Part shown: positions 15,194 through 23,287 of the stretch, one piece after another
How the letters are laid out: each line of letters starts with the position of its first letter
Position numbering within the stretch: the stretch's first letter is position 1
NCBI RefSeq assembly: GCF_016862795.1
Contig: NZ_BONQ01000174.1
Location: 1-60,126 of the forward strand
Direction: 5' to 3'
Source: Dactylosporangium siamense
GTDB lineage: Bacteria; Actinomycetota; Actinomycetes; Mycobacteriales; Micromonosporaceae
Length of the DNA: 60,126 nt
Made by a program: the position numbers and the translations under genes
The notes under the pieces: generated by a model
The model's database searches: none
What the model saw: only the letters and a program-made list of their open reading frames with translations
Told to the model about the DNA's origin: nothing

Positions 15194-16342
15194 CTAGCGA
15201 CGGCGACCGGTCAGGAGGGTGAGGGCGGCCAGGACGGCGGTGAGGGCCAGGCCCGCCTGGTAGCCGGTGGCGGTGGCCAGGAGGCCGAAGCCGGCGGCGC
15301 CGAGGCCGAGGCCGGCGTCGTAGGCGACGCTCCACACGGCGGTGGCGGTGCTGGAGCGGGAGGGTGGGGACGCCTCCAGCATCATGGTCAGGCTGGCGGT
15401 CTGCAGGGCGCCGAAGCCGGCGCCGAAGGTGACGGCGGCGGTGAGGATGAGTGCCGGGTGGCCGGCGACGGCCAGGGCGGCCAGGCCGGTTGCCGTGGTC
15501 AGCATGGCGGGGGCGAGGAGGCGGCGGGGGCCGTGGCGGTCGCCGAGCCGGCCGGCCCACCAGCGGGTGACGGTGCCGGCAAGAGCCTGGAGGAGCAGGG
15601 CGGCGGCGATGACGGCCGGGGTGGCGTGGGGCAGGGCGGCGGGCAGGAAGGTCGAGACGATGCCGGTGAGAGTGGCGGCCGCGGCGAAGACGATCGCGGG
15701 GCGGGTCAGGGACGGCTCGCGCAGGGCCCGGCACATGCCGCCGGCTCCGGAGTGGCCGTCCGGGGTGCGGCCGTCGGTGGCGGGGAGCATCGGCAGGATG
15801 AGCAGGGCGGCCAGGGCGAGGACCGCGCCGGCGGCGTAGACGGCCGGGTAGCCGGCGTGGGCGGCGAGCCACAGGCCGGCGGGCATGCCGACCACGGCGG
15901 GCGCGCCGGCGAGGACGCCCACCAGGCCGAGGCCCTCGCCGCGGCGGCTCGGTGGGACGAGTTCGGCGGACCAGGCGCCGCAGGCCACGAAGATCGTGGC
16001 CACGCCGAGGCCGCGAAGGGCGCAGCCGGCAAGGACGGCGCCGTAGCCGGTGGTGGCGGTGAGGCCGAGGGCGGGCAGGCCCAGCAGGAGGAGCCCGGCG
16101 GCGAGCACGGTGCGGTACCCGAACCGGCTCACCAACCGTGGCAGCGCCAGTTCCGCGGCCACCGTCGAGGCCATGAGCGCGCCGGTGGTCAGCCCCGCCG
16201 CAGCCCCGCCGGCCCCGGAAGCGGCGACGGCAGCGGGGACGACCGGCAGCAGCAGGTAGAAGGCGGCCAGGCCGAGGATGTCCACGGCGGACACCAGCAC
16301 CAGTGACCGGGTGAGCAGCCGGGGAGCGGTCAGCGTCGTCAT
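15194..16342 (-). CDS. Major facilitator superfamily transporter
   Basis: This 382-residue protein has about 12 hydrophobic segments, with the MFS loop 2-3 motif weakly kept (PRLVSRFGYRTVLAAG) and a matching repeat in the second half (WWAGRLGDRHGPRRLL). It probably exports a drug-like compound or metabolite. The ATG at 16342 overlaps the stop of the upstream LacI remnant (ATGA), so it was once coupled to that regulator. With the remnant broken, its expression may now rely on another promoter. Confidence 0.85.
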   Translation of the reverse strand: MTTLTAPRLLTRSLVLVSAVDILGLAAFYLLLPVVPAAVAASGAGGAAAGLTTGALMASTVAAELALPRLVSRFGYRTVLAAGLLLLGLPALGLTATTGYGAVLAGCALRGLGVATIFVACGAWSAELVPPSRRGEGLGLVGVLAGAPAVVGMPAGLWLAAHAGYPAVYAAGAVLALAALLILPMLPATDGRTPDGHSGAGGMCRALREPSLTRPAIVFAAAATLTGIVSTFLPAALPHATPAVIAAALLLQALAGTVTRWWAGRLGDRHGPRRLLAPAMLTTATGLAALAVAGHPALILTAAVTFGAGFGALQTASLTMMLEASPPSRSSTATAVWSVAYDAGLGLGAAGFGLLATATGYQAGLALTAVLAALTLLTGRRR

Positions 16343-16575
16343 GCGCTGACCGTACGAGCCGATCGGTTCGCTATCGAGGGCCGAAACAGCGCCAGCGAAC
16401 AGGACCAATCAGGGGGTGGGATCTCGCCCGAGCCCCGTGCGATCAGTTCGATGGGCAGGACGACCCGCCCGGTGGGGCCGGTCCCACCGTCGAGGCGGCG
16501 CCGGAGCAGGCGGCTGGCCTCGGCGCCCATCAGGGCGGGGCTGTGGGCGACGACGGTCAGCGGGGTGGCGAACGT
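16339..16575 (-). pseudogene. Remnant of a LacI-family regulator (C-terminal part)
   Basis: The minus frame reads FATPLTVVAHSPALMGAEAS, LLRRRLDGG and RVVLPIELIARGS. This is the last ~60 residues of a LacI/GalR repressor ligand domain plus a short tail. The DNA-binding and most of the ligand domain are absent. It joins directly to an oppositely directed enzyme remnant near 16570. Its stop overlaps the MFS start, showing the former operon. Confidence 0.75.
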
Positions 16576-16657
16576 CGCCGCCCTGGAGCGGCTCGACTTC
16601 ACCGCCGAGGAGGTCGCCCGCGTCGACGCCCTGACCGCACGCTGGCTGACGCCCTAA
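16573..16657 (+). pseudogene. Remnant of an aldo/keto-reductase-like gene (C-terminal end)
   Basis: The plus frame ends NVAALERLDFTAEEVARVDAL followed by TARWLTP and a stop. It resembles the C-terminal helix of aldo/keto reductases (L-T-x-E-E-L-A-x-L-D-A-L pattern). Only about 28 residues remain. The TAA stop lies where the MITE begins. With the LacI remnant it marks a deletion through a divergent regulator-enzyme pair. Confidence 0.6.
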
Positions 16658-16820
16658 GGCGTGTTTGGTAGGTGGGGTCGGAGCGAGGCGAGGCCCAGAC
16701 GTCGGCTGGGGCCGCGCCGGGCGCGCCTGGATACCGGGGTTGTATCCAGGTGTGACCGGCGTGGTTCCAGGCGGCGTCTGGGTCCGCCGCAGCCCGGCAT
16801 CCACTTACCAAACACGCCTT
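16656..16820. mobile_element. 165-bp MITE-like element
   Basis: AAGGCGTGTTTGGTA at the left end and its exact complement TACCAAACACGCCTT at the right are 15-bp terminal inverted repeats. The inside is also an imperfect palindrome, with centre CCTGGATAC-7 nt-GTATCCAGG. There is no transposase. The ends resemble those of actinomycete IS5-like elements, so it was probably moved in trans. A clear target duplication is not visible. Confidence 0.8.
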
Positions 16821-16832
16821 TGCGCCGCCGGG

Positions 16833-18002
16833 CTATGCCGGCACCTCGATGGTCCGTTCCGCCGTGACGGGGCGCCGGCGGGTGGGCAGGCCGAGCATCG
16901 GGTTGGCGACGCCCCAGGCGGCGCCCTTGCAGATCAGCTCCTTGTAGACCGCGGCGAACCGGCCGGTGAGGACCGCCGACCTGGCCCGGTCGTCGGCCGT
17001 CACGTACTGGATCAGCCCCTCCCTGCGGCCCAGCGAGATGCACTGGTTGAAGTAGCTCAGCGGCGCGTTCGGCAGCTTCCCGCCGGTCAGGCGGGCCGCG
17101 ATCGCGTCGGCGGCCTGCCACGCCATCGGCGTGCCCGAGGCGCACGACATCCGCAGCGGCTTGCCCCCGGCGCCCAGGGCGAAGGCGGCGTCGCCCACGG
17201 CGTAGACCTCCGGATGCGACACCGACCGCATGGTGCCGTCGACGACGATCCGGCCGGTGTCGGTGACCTCCAGGGCGGTCGCCCGCGCGATCGGGTGGAC
17301 GGCGAAGCCCGCGGTCCACACCGTGACCGCGGCCGGGACGACCTGGCCGCCGGCGGTGACGACGGTGTCCGCCTCGACGGCGCTGACGGTGGTGTGCTCG
17401 TGCACGGTGATCCCGAGCCGGCCGGTGACCTTCCGCAGGTGGGCGCGGCCCTTGTCGGAGAGCCAGTCGCCGAGGCGGTCGTGGGCCACGAGGGCGACGT
17501 CGAGGTCCGGGCGGGCCTCGGCGATCTCGGTCGCGGCCTCCAGGCCGGTGAGGCCACCACCGACGACGACCACCGGCTGGCCGGCGCCGAGGCGGGCCAG
17601 GCGCTCCCGCAGCCGGAGCGCCCCCGGACGGCTGGCGATCTCGTCGGCGTGCTCGGCGGTGCCGGGGACCCCTTGGGCGTTCCAGCCGCTGCCGAGCGCG
17701 TAGACGAGCGTGTCGTATTCGAGCTCCCCGTCCTGGAGCGTCACCGTCCGGCGCTCCACGTCGACGGCGGTGACCCTGGCGATGCGCAGCTCGACGCCGG
17801 TGCCGGCGAACATCGCGCTGAACGGCCGGGGCCGGAGGTCCTGGCCGGTCGCCAGCTGGTGCATGCGGACCCGTTCGACGAAGTCCGGCTCGGCGTTGAC
17901 GAGGGTGACGGCGACGTCCTCGCGGCGCAGCCGCTTGGCGAGCCGGCCGGCGGCGATGGCTCCGGCGTACCCGGCGCCCAGAACGACGATGCGGTGCTGC
18001 AT
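16833..18002 (-). CDS. FAD-dependent NADH-dehydrogenase-like oxidoreductase
   Basis: This 389-residue pyridine-nucleotide-disulphide-fold flavoprotein has the FAD motif VVLGAGYAGAIAAGRLAKRL at the N-terminus, the NAD motif VVVGGGLTGLEAATEIAE near 160-180, and YAVGDAAFA for FAD near 290. It resembles type II NADH dehydrogenases, though without an obvious membrane helix. The ATG follows a GGAGCAGGGAC ribosome-binding region. It lies 86 bp behind the ECF41 sigma gene on the same strand. ECF41 factors usually neighbour a redox or carboxymuconolactone-type partner, so this enzyme is the likely target. Confidence 0.87.
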   Translation of the reverse strand: MQHRIVVLGAGYAGAIAAGRLAKRLRREDVAVTLVNAEPDFVERVRMHQLATGQDLRPRPFSAMFAGTGVELRIARVTAVDVERRTVTLQDGELEYDTLVYALGSGWNAQGVPGTAEHADEIASRPGALRLRERLARLGAGQPVVVVGGGLTGLEAATEIAEARPDLDVALVAHDRLGDWLSDKGRAHLRKVTGRLGITVHEHTTVSAVEADTVVTAGGQVVPAAVTVWTAGFAVHPIARATALEVTDTGRIVVDGTMRSVSHPEVYAVGDAAFALGAGGKPLRMSCASGTPMAWQAADAIAARLTGGKLPNAPLSYFNQCISLGRREGLIQYVTADDRARSAVLTGRFAAVYKELICKGAAWGVANPMLGLPTRRRPVTAERTIEVPA

Positions 18003-18088
18003 GTCCCTGCTCCTGTCTCGCGGTGTGCCCCTTGAACCGGATGGGCCGCCGTTTGCTGACAGGGTTGGGGTGTGAAGCAGCTCACTCG

Positions 18089-19036
18089 CTATTCGAACGC
18101 GTGGAACACGGGCTTCCCGTGACTGTCCGCCGCCCACCGCGCGGTGGCCCGCTCGAGCTTGTCCGGGTTGACCTGGTTGCGCAGCGCGGCGATCCCGCCG
18201 GCGGTGACCTCCAGGCACATCACCCCGACGACCTGCCCGGCCACGACGGCCACGACGGCCGGCTCCCCGTTGGCGGTCGAGACGTAGATCTCGGGCGCCC
18301 CACCGGCGGCGGCCCGCTTGGCCTCGCCGGGCGTGAACAGGCCCCGCACGAACTTCGCGACCGCGAGGGCGCCCTCGACCACCTTCGCGCGCGCCGGCAC
18401 CTTCCCGCCGCCGTCGCCGATCGAGACGGCGTCCCCGGTGAGCAGCCGCACGAGCGGCTCGGTCCGCCCGCTGGTCGCGGCCGCCAGGAACTCCTCGACG
18501 ATCCGCCGCGCCGCGACCTCGTCGATCTCGGTGCGGGCCCGGCCCTCCGCGACGTGCTGCCTGGCCCGGTGGAAGATCTGCTGGCTGGTGGCCTCGGTGA
18601 TGTCGAGGATCCCGGCGATCTCCCGGTGCGGGTAGTCGAACGCCTCCCGGAGCACGTACACGGCCCGCTCGTTCGGCGTGAGCCGCTCCATGAGGGTGAG
18701 CACCGCGTAGGACACCGACTCCCGCTGCTCCGCGGTGTCGGCCGGGCCGAGCATCGGGTCCCCCGCGAGCAGGGGTTCCGGCAGCCACTGACCCACGTAC
18801 ACCTCGCGCCGCGCCCTCGCCGAGGTGAGCTGGTTGAGGCAGAGGTTGGTGAGGACCTTCGTCAGCCAGGCCTCGAGCACCTCGATGCGGTCCTGGTCGG
18901 CCGCCTGCCAGCGCAGGAACGTCTCCTGCACCGCGTCCTCGGCCTCCGCCGCCGACCCGAGCATCCGGTAGGCGATGGCCTCCAACCGGGGCCTGCCCAC
19001 CTCGAACCGCTCGACGTCCCCCGCGGTCAAGGCCAT
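18089..19036 (-). CDS. ECF41 (SigJ-like) RNA polymerase sigma factor
   Basis: This 315-residue protein has sigma region 2 (LEAIAYRMLGSAAEAEDAVQE), region 4 (LTPNERAVYVLREAFDYPHREIA) and a fused SnoaL-like C-terminal domain (about residues 190-300). In ECF41 factors that domain replaces a separate anti-sigma factor and tunes activity. It has no anti-sigma neighbour, as expected. The ATG at 19036 is chosen; longer frames run into the divergent NUDIX gene. TGTCAGC with a weak CGGT downstream of it in 18003-18088 may be an ECF41-like promoter for the oxidoreductase, but the match is partial. Confidence 0.92.
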   Translation of the reverse strand: MALTAGDVERFEVGRPRLEAIAYRMLGSAAEAEDAVQETFLRWQAADQDRIEVLEAWLTKVLTNLCLNQLTSARARREVYVGQWLPEPLLAGDPMLGPADTAEQRESVSYAVLTLMERLTPNERAVYVLREAFDYPHREIAGILDITEATSQQIFHRARQHVAEGRARTEIDEVAARRIVEEFLAAATSGRTEPLVRLLTGDAVSIGDGGGKVPARAKVVEGALAVAKFVRGLFTPGEAKRAAAGGAPEIYVSTANGEPAVVAVVAGQVVGVMCLEVTAGGIAALRNQVNPDKLERATARWAADSHGKPVFHAFE

Positions 19037-19059
19037 GCCCGATCGTAGCCCGCGGTTTC

Positions 19060-19082
19060 CTGTCGTACCCCCGTGCTTGAAT
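19060..19082 (+). promoter_or_regulatory. TGTCGTACCCC promoter of the NUDIX gene
   Basis: CTGTCGTACCCC is followed, 11 nt after its CTGTCG part, by the -10 TTGAAT; the GTG start comes 6 nt later. The same layout precedes the nuclease (23261-23283) and the DNA glycosylase (55851-55873). TGTC elements near -26 are known from LexA-independent DNA-damage promoters. Confidence 0.65.
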
Positions 19083-19088
19083 CGGGGG

Positions 19089-19550
19089 GTGGCGAAGCTG
19101 AGTGCGGGGCTCCTGCTGTACCGACGGACGGACCACGGGATCGAGGTCCTCATCGGGCACATGGGCGGCCCGTTCTGGTCCCGGAAGGACGCCGGCGGCT
19201 GGTCCATCCCCAAGGGCGAGCACGAGCCCGACGAGGACGCCCGGGCCGCGGCGCTGCGCGAGTTCACCGAGGAGCTCGGCGCGCCCCCGCCGCCCGGCGA
19301 GCCGGCCGACCTCGGCGAGGTCAAGCTCAGCGGCGGCAAGCTCGTCACCGTCTTCACCCTGGAGGGCCACTTCGACGAGTCCACCGCCGTCAGCAACACC
19401 TTCGAGATCGAATACCCGAAGGGCTCCGGCGTGCTGCGCTCGTTTCCCGAGCTGGACCGGATCGCCTGGGTCCCCGTCGACGAGGCCAGGTCCAAGCTCA
19501 CCAAGGGTCAGCTCCCGTTCCTCGACCGCCTCGTCGCCCACCTGGGCTGA
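19089..19550 (+). CDS. NUDIX hydrolase
   Basis: This 153-residue protein has a complete NUDIX box from Gly43 (GEHEPDEDARAAALREFTEE, then LG), with all catalytic Glu residues. It belongs to the small COG4119-like group that opens with SAGLLLYRR. It probably removes damaged or non-canonical nucleotides or dinucleotide polyphosphates. The GTG 6 nt after the -10 implies a leaderless mRNA. Promoter sharing with repair genes supports a nucleotide-sanitising role. It ends 3 bp before the convergent DinB-type gene. Confidence 0.9.
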   Translation: MAKLSAGLLLYRRTDHGIEVLIGHMGGPFWSRKDAGGWSIPKGEHEPDEDARAAALREFTEELGAPPPPGEPADLGEVKLSGGKLVTVFTLEGHFDESTAVSNTFEIEYPKGSGVLRSFPELDRIAWVPVDEARSKLTKGQLPFLDRLVAHLG

Positions 19551-19553
19551 GTG

Positions 19554-20093
19554 CTACTCGGCGGGGGCGAAGCGTTCCAGGGCGGGCATGTAGCGGCGGT
19601 AGGGGCCGACGTCGTCGCGGTGCCGGCCGGCCAGGACTTCGGCGATCTGCGCCAGGTGGGTCAGGTCGTGTGCCACCCACGCCGCCAGGACCTGGGAGAG
19701 GGTGACCGTGCCGAACTCCGGGTGGGTGCCGGTGCGGGTCAGGTCCTCCTCGCCGAGCTCCAGGCCGGCGAGGCGCTCGAGGCTCTCCGCGCGGGCCCGG
19801 CGGAAGCGGTCCAGCAGGTCGGCGACCGGCTCCCGGGACCAGTCCAGCATCGCCACCCGGTTGAACGGTTCGAACGTCCGCCCGGTGCCGTGCGCCACGA
19901 TCAGCTGGATGCGCGGCAGCCAGTTCGTCGCGTCGCCGTGCAGGATGTGCCCGGCGATCGCGTAGGCGCTCCAGGTGTCCGGCCCGTCGTCGCGGTGCAG
20001 CCACGCCTCCGGCAGGTCGAGCAGGAGGGCCGAGACCGCGGACGGGGTCCGGGCCAGCAGGTTCGTCGCGTCGGAGATGTCCATGCAGCCCAT
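19554..20093 (-). CDS. DinB/YfiT-superfamily metal-binding protein
   Basis: This 179-residue four-helix protein has three spaced His motifs (AGHILHGD, THPEFG, VAHDLTHLAQI) that form the metal site of the DinB/YfiT superfamily. Members include mycothiol- or bacillithiol-dependent transferases and other small-molecule enzymes; this one is unassigned. ATG 20093 is given; ATG 20084 (MDISDA) is equally likely. It is divergent from the gene at 20155. Confidence 0.82.
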   Translation of the reverse strand: MGCMDISDATNLLARTPSAVSALLLDLPEAWLHRDDGPDTWSAYAIAGHILHGDATNWLPRIQLIVAHGTGRTFEPFNRVAMLDWSREPVADLLDRFRRARAESLERLAGLELGEEDLTRTGTHPEFGTVTLSQVLAAWVAHDLTHLAQIAEVLAGRHRDDVGPYRRYMPALERFAPAE

Positions 20094-20154
20094 GCTCGGC
20101 GCCCCGCGCGGACCGGGACAGGGCCAACTCGAGACGACTGGCTACGGTGGGGGC

Positions 20155-20616
20155 ATGGAGGCACCACCCCGCGGGCAGTTCGTCGCCGTCGAACTGACGC
20201 ACGACAGGTTCCAGGAGTTCGTCGACGAGGTGCAGACGGCCGCCTACGTGGAGGACGCCGACCTGCGGGTGGTGCTGGGCGCCGCGTGCACCACCGCCGC
20301 CCGTGCCGTCGAGCACCTCTGTGGCGTGCTGCAACTGCCCTATGCGGCCAGCCGCGGCTGGCACGACATGCTGGAGGCGATCGGTGACCGGGCGGCGTCG
20401 CTGCGGCAGTTCGTCGTGATCCTCGACGCCACGGACCTGCTCAAGCACGAGGATCCGGACCTCTGGCACGAGCTGATCGGAAACCTGCACGGCGGTCCGC
20501 ACTGCATGGGCGGTGGCTGGAACACGCTCATGCTCGCCGACGACCCCTACCGCTGGGAGACGACCCCGTTCAGGACCGCGGCGGGCGCGGAACAGGCCCA
20601 CGCCCGCCGGAGGTAG
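20155..20616 (+). CDS. Hypothetical helical protein
   Basis: This 153-residue, mostly helical protein has no recognised domain. Visible points: FQEFVDEVQTAAYVED, a conserved-looking AARAVEHLCGVLQLPY helix, and a His/Cys/Gly segment (NLHGGPHCMGGGWN) near residue 120 that could bind metal. The start ATG follows GGTGGGGGC. It is divergent from the DinB-type gene and ends 4 bp before the GH16 gene. Confidence 0.65.
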   Translation: MEAPPRGQFVAVELTHDRFQEFVDEVQTAAYVEDADLRVVLGAACTTAARAVEHLCGVLQLPYAASRGWHDMLEAIGDRAASLRQFVVILDATDLLKHEDPDLWHELIGNLHGGPHCMGGGWNTLMLADDPYRWETTPFRTAAGAEQAHARRR

Positions 20617-20620
20617 GTCC

Positions 20621-21949
20621 TCAGCGGTGCCACTTCTGGTTGCTGGCGCCGTTGCAGGTCCAGATGTGCAGCTCCGAGCCGTTGGCGGTGGCGACGTTCT
20701 GCACGTCGACGCACTTGTTGGACCGCGGGTTGACCAGGTCGCCGGCGGCGGTCAGGGTGAACTTCTGGGCGCCGGTGCCGTTGCAGGTCCACAGTTGCAC
20801 GACCGTGCCGTCGGCGGTGCCGCCGCCGGAGACGTCCATGCACTTGCCCATCGCGCCGACCGAGCCGTCGGCGTTGAACGTCCACTGCTGGGCGTTGGTG
20901 CCGTTGCAGTCCCAGATCTGCAGGCGGTTGCCGTCGACGGCGTTCGCGGCCGGGATGTCGATGCAGCGGTTGCTGCCGTTGCCGATGATCGCTCCGGTCC
21001 CGGAGCTGCCGCAGGCGGGCGCGGTGTCGAAGGTGTCGGTGAACGTGGTGCCGGCGGAGCGGTAGGCGGCGGCCTGCGCGGTCGCCGCGGCCGGGGACAG
21101 GACCTGGTTGCGGGCGAACAGGAACCAGTCGACCTGCTGGACGTAGGTGGACGTGCCGCCGGTGTGGGTGGCGGTGTCGATGAACCACAGGTTCCAGTTC
21201 ACGGTCATCGTCTGCCGGGGGTAGAACTTGCCGGAGTGGTCGCCGACCAGGACGCCGTCGATGTAGTACTTGACGTGTCCGCCGGACACCTGGGTGACCA
21301 GGTCGTGCCAGCCGTCGTAGCTGCGGCGCTGCTCGGAGTGGGTGTTGTCGGCGAGCCATGGTTCGTTGCGGTACGTGTACCAGCTGGTCTGGTAGTTGAT
21401 CGGGCCGGTCTCACCCCAGCCGCCGTTGGGTAGGTACTCGGAGAAGTCCAGCTCGCTGTAGGTCGGGTCGAGGTCGCCGTTGAGCGGGCTGATCGCGAAG
21501 AACGTCTGGTTGACGTGGTCGCCGTCGTTGCCGGACGTGGGGGTGTCGGTGAACCGGACCCGGCTGGCGTAGGTGCCGTCGAGGTAGCGCTTCTGCGCGG
21601 AGTACACCTCGGCCTGTCTGGTCCCGGCGCCGGTGCCGTCCGTCGACGCGGTCAGTTGCATGACCTTCTGCCCGCCGGAGGTGGGGAAGGTGATCTGCGC
21701 CGGTGACCAGGTGGCGCCGGGGACGCCGGGCCCGCCGGCGTTGCCGCGCGGGACCCAGCCGTGGCCGGTGAAGTTGCCGTCGGCTGACGAGGCGTAGTTG
21801 AAGTCGTCGAACACGGCGCCGCAGCTGTTGGCGGCCGCGCCGGCCTGGCCGGTGGTCGCGGCGGTGACCGCGACCGCGCCGAGCGTGGTCGCGAGGACCA
21901 GCGCGGCGGCGGCCAGCACGGGGCGTGGCGGCGGGTGGATTCTGAGCAT
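20621..21949 (-). CDS. Secreted GH16 glucanase with ricin-type CBM13
   Basis: This 442-residue exported enzyme has a Sec signal peptide (about residues 1-38, ending QAGAA). A GH16 domain carries the catalytic ELDFSE motif with Glu166, Asp168 and Glu171. A short linker precedes a C-terminal beta-trefoil with three QxW-type repeats (LQIWDCNG, VQLWTCNG, LHIWTCNG). It probably cuts beta-1,3-glucans or a related polymer. The start ATG lies 5 nt after GGGAGG. Together with the nearby chitinase it suggests attack on fungal walls. Confidence 0.93.
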   Translation of the reverse strand: MLRIHPPPRPVLAAAALVLATTLGAVAVTAATTGQAGAAANSCGAVFDDFNYASSADGNFTGHGWVPRGNAGGPGVPGATWSPAQITFPTSGGQKVMQLTASTDGTGAGTRQAEVYSAQKRYLDGTYASRVRFTDTPTSGNDGDHVNQTFFAISPLNGDLDPTYSELDFSEYLPNGGWGETGPINYQTSWYTYRNEPWLADNTHSEQRRSYDGWHDLVTQVSGGHVKYYIDGVLVGDHSGKFYPRQTMTVNWNLWFIDTATHTGGTSTYVQQVDWFLFARNQVLSPAAATAQAAAYRSAGTTFTDTFDTAPACGSSGTGAIIGNGSNRCIDIPAANAVDGNRLQIWDCNGTNAQQWTFNADGSVGAMGKCMDVSGGGTADGTVVQLWTCNGTGAQKFTLTAAGDLVNPRSNKCVDVQNVATANGSELHIWTCNGASNQKWHR

Positions 21950-21984
21950 GGCGGCCTCCCGAAGCATTCCGTTGGCGGTCGGAA

Positions 21985-22013
21985 TTTTCATCGGTTATCG
22001 ATGTGGATGAAAA
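21985..22013. promoter_or_regulatory. Inverted repeat upstream of the GH16 gene
   Basis: TTTTCATC and GATGAAAA flank a 13-nt centre that itself holds ATCGGTTATCGAT. It starts 36 bp before the GH16 start. A sugar-responsive repressor is a likely binder. Confidence 0.5.
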
Positions 22014-22407
22014 CTACGTCCATCACTACCGCCGGGTCAACCACGAGAAGGCCGACCAAAGATCACGTTAAGGCACGGATAAGGGGCCTGCCCACAGCGG
22101 CAGCGGGGGAGCCGTCTGCTCGCGGGCTCGGTCATGGTGCTCCTGATTCCGGTGGAGAAGGACAAAGGCTCAGATGCGGCCAGAAGCGTGTCGAGTGCGC
22201 GGACTGACGACCTTCGCCACACAGCGGCTCTGGGGCGTAAGCGGTGCGGAGGTCGACGCGATCCTCGCCGCGGCCGCGGACCGCCAGGTACACCTCCAGG
22301 ACCGCAGGAGTCATCCCACCTTGCCTGCAATGGCGGCGCGTCGATCTCCGCGCCTGCGCAACCAGCGAACCGGCGGACAACCAGGACCCGCACCGAACCC
22401 GGGACCA
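22014..22407. other. Intergenic region with no supported gene
   Basis: Both strands contain only short overlapping frames rich in Arg/Pro with no family signature or ribosome-binding site. The left part holds the GH16 promoter region. I see no RNA gene or repeat here. Confidence 0.6.
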
Positions 22408-23253
22408 TCAGACCGCGGGAGGACGATCCACAGCGGTCCACGGATCCTTGGGAGCCGCGTCCACGCCCGCCGGGCACGAGCGCCGGTAGTCACACCACGA
22501 GCACTGCGGCCCGGGCGCGACCGGGAACGCCTCGTCGGCCGGGGTGCCGGCGGCGAGCGCGGCGTCCGCGGCGGTGATGTCCGCGGCCGTGGCCTCGGCC
22601 CGGCGCAGGTGGCGGGCCAGGGAGTCGTCGGTGTGGTCGTGGGCGGCGACGGTGCCCGTCGGCAGGTGGTGCAGCTCGACCCGGTGGCACGGCTTGCGGA
22701 ACACGCGGGACGCCGCGATCGCATACAGGGCGAGCGCGCGGGAGCCACGGGCGTCGTCGGGGGTGAGGCCGGAGCGGCCGGTCTTGTAGTCGACGATGAC
22801 CAGCTCGCCGTCGCGTTGGTCGATGCGGTCGACGCGGCCGGACAGGGCGAGCGTGTCGGTGCGGGCGGCGACGGTGCGCTCGACGCCGACCGGCTCGTCG
22901 TGCGGGTCGAGACCGTCCACGTAGGACTCGAGCCAGCCGAGAGCCCGGCGGAAGACCTCGCGCTCCTGGGCGTCGTCGCGATAGCCCTCGGTGACCCAGG
23001 TGGCCTTCAGCAGGGCTGGCAGGGCGCTCCGCTCGCGCCGCGCGGGGTCCAGCGCATACCAGCTGCGCAGGGCCGTGTGGACGGACGCGCCGAGCGAGTT
23101 GTGCGCCCACGGCGGGCCCTTCGGCGGGGCGGGGCGGTCGACATAGGTGAACCGGTAACGGCGGGGGCAGTCCTCGTAGCTGCCGAGTTTGCTGGGCGTG
23201 CAGGTAAACAGCCGCTTGGGCGGGGCGAAGAGGCCGAGCTGCTCGTTGTCCAC
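22408..23253 (-). CDS. RecB-family PD-(D/E)XK nuclease with Fe-S cysteines
   Basis: This 281-residue predicted DNA exonuclease of the RecB/AddB-C/Cas4 type has the nuclease motif LSGRVDRID then VIVDYKTGR. An early Cys (SYEDCPRRYRF) and a late Cys cluster (CSWCDYRRSC) can hold a 4Fe-4S cluster. There is no helicase domain and no CRISPR neighbour, so a stand-alone repair nuclease is likely. The start is the GTG at 23253, 7 nt after the -10 of the shared TGTCGTACCCC promoter, implying a leaderless mRNA. Confidence 0.9.
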   Translation of the reverse strand: MDNEQLGLFAPPKRLFTCTPSKLGSYEDCPRRYRFTYVDRPAPPKGPPWAHNSLGASVHTALRSWYALDPARRERSALPALLKATWVTEGYRDDAQEREVFRRALGWLESYVDGLDPHDEPVGVERTVAARTDTLALSGRVDRIDQRDGELVIVDYKTGRSGLTPDDARGSRALALYAIAASRVFRKPCHRVELHHLPTGTVAAHDHTDDSLARHLRRAEATAADITAADAALAAGTPADEAFPVAPGPQCSWCDYRRSCPAGVDAAPKDPWTAVDRPPAV

Positions 23254-23260
23254 GCCCCGC

Positions 23261-23283
23261 ATCCTGCCACCGGGGTACGACAA
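23261..23283 (-). promoter_or_regulatory. TGTCGTACCCC promoter of the nuclease gene
   Basis: TTGTCGTACCCC (minus strand) is followed, 11 nt after TTGTCG, by CAGGAT and then, after 7 nt, the GTG start. It is identical over TGTCGTACCCC to the elements at the NUDIX and glycosylase genes. Confidence 0.65.
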
Positions 23284-23287
23284 AACC

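Noticed and set aside
16656-16820. Complete insertion sequence
   Set aside because: Only 165 bp and no transposase; a non-autonomous element at most.
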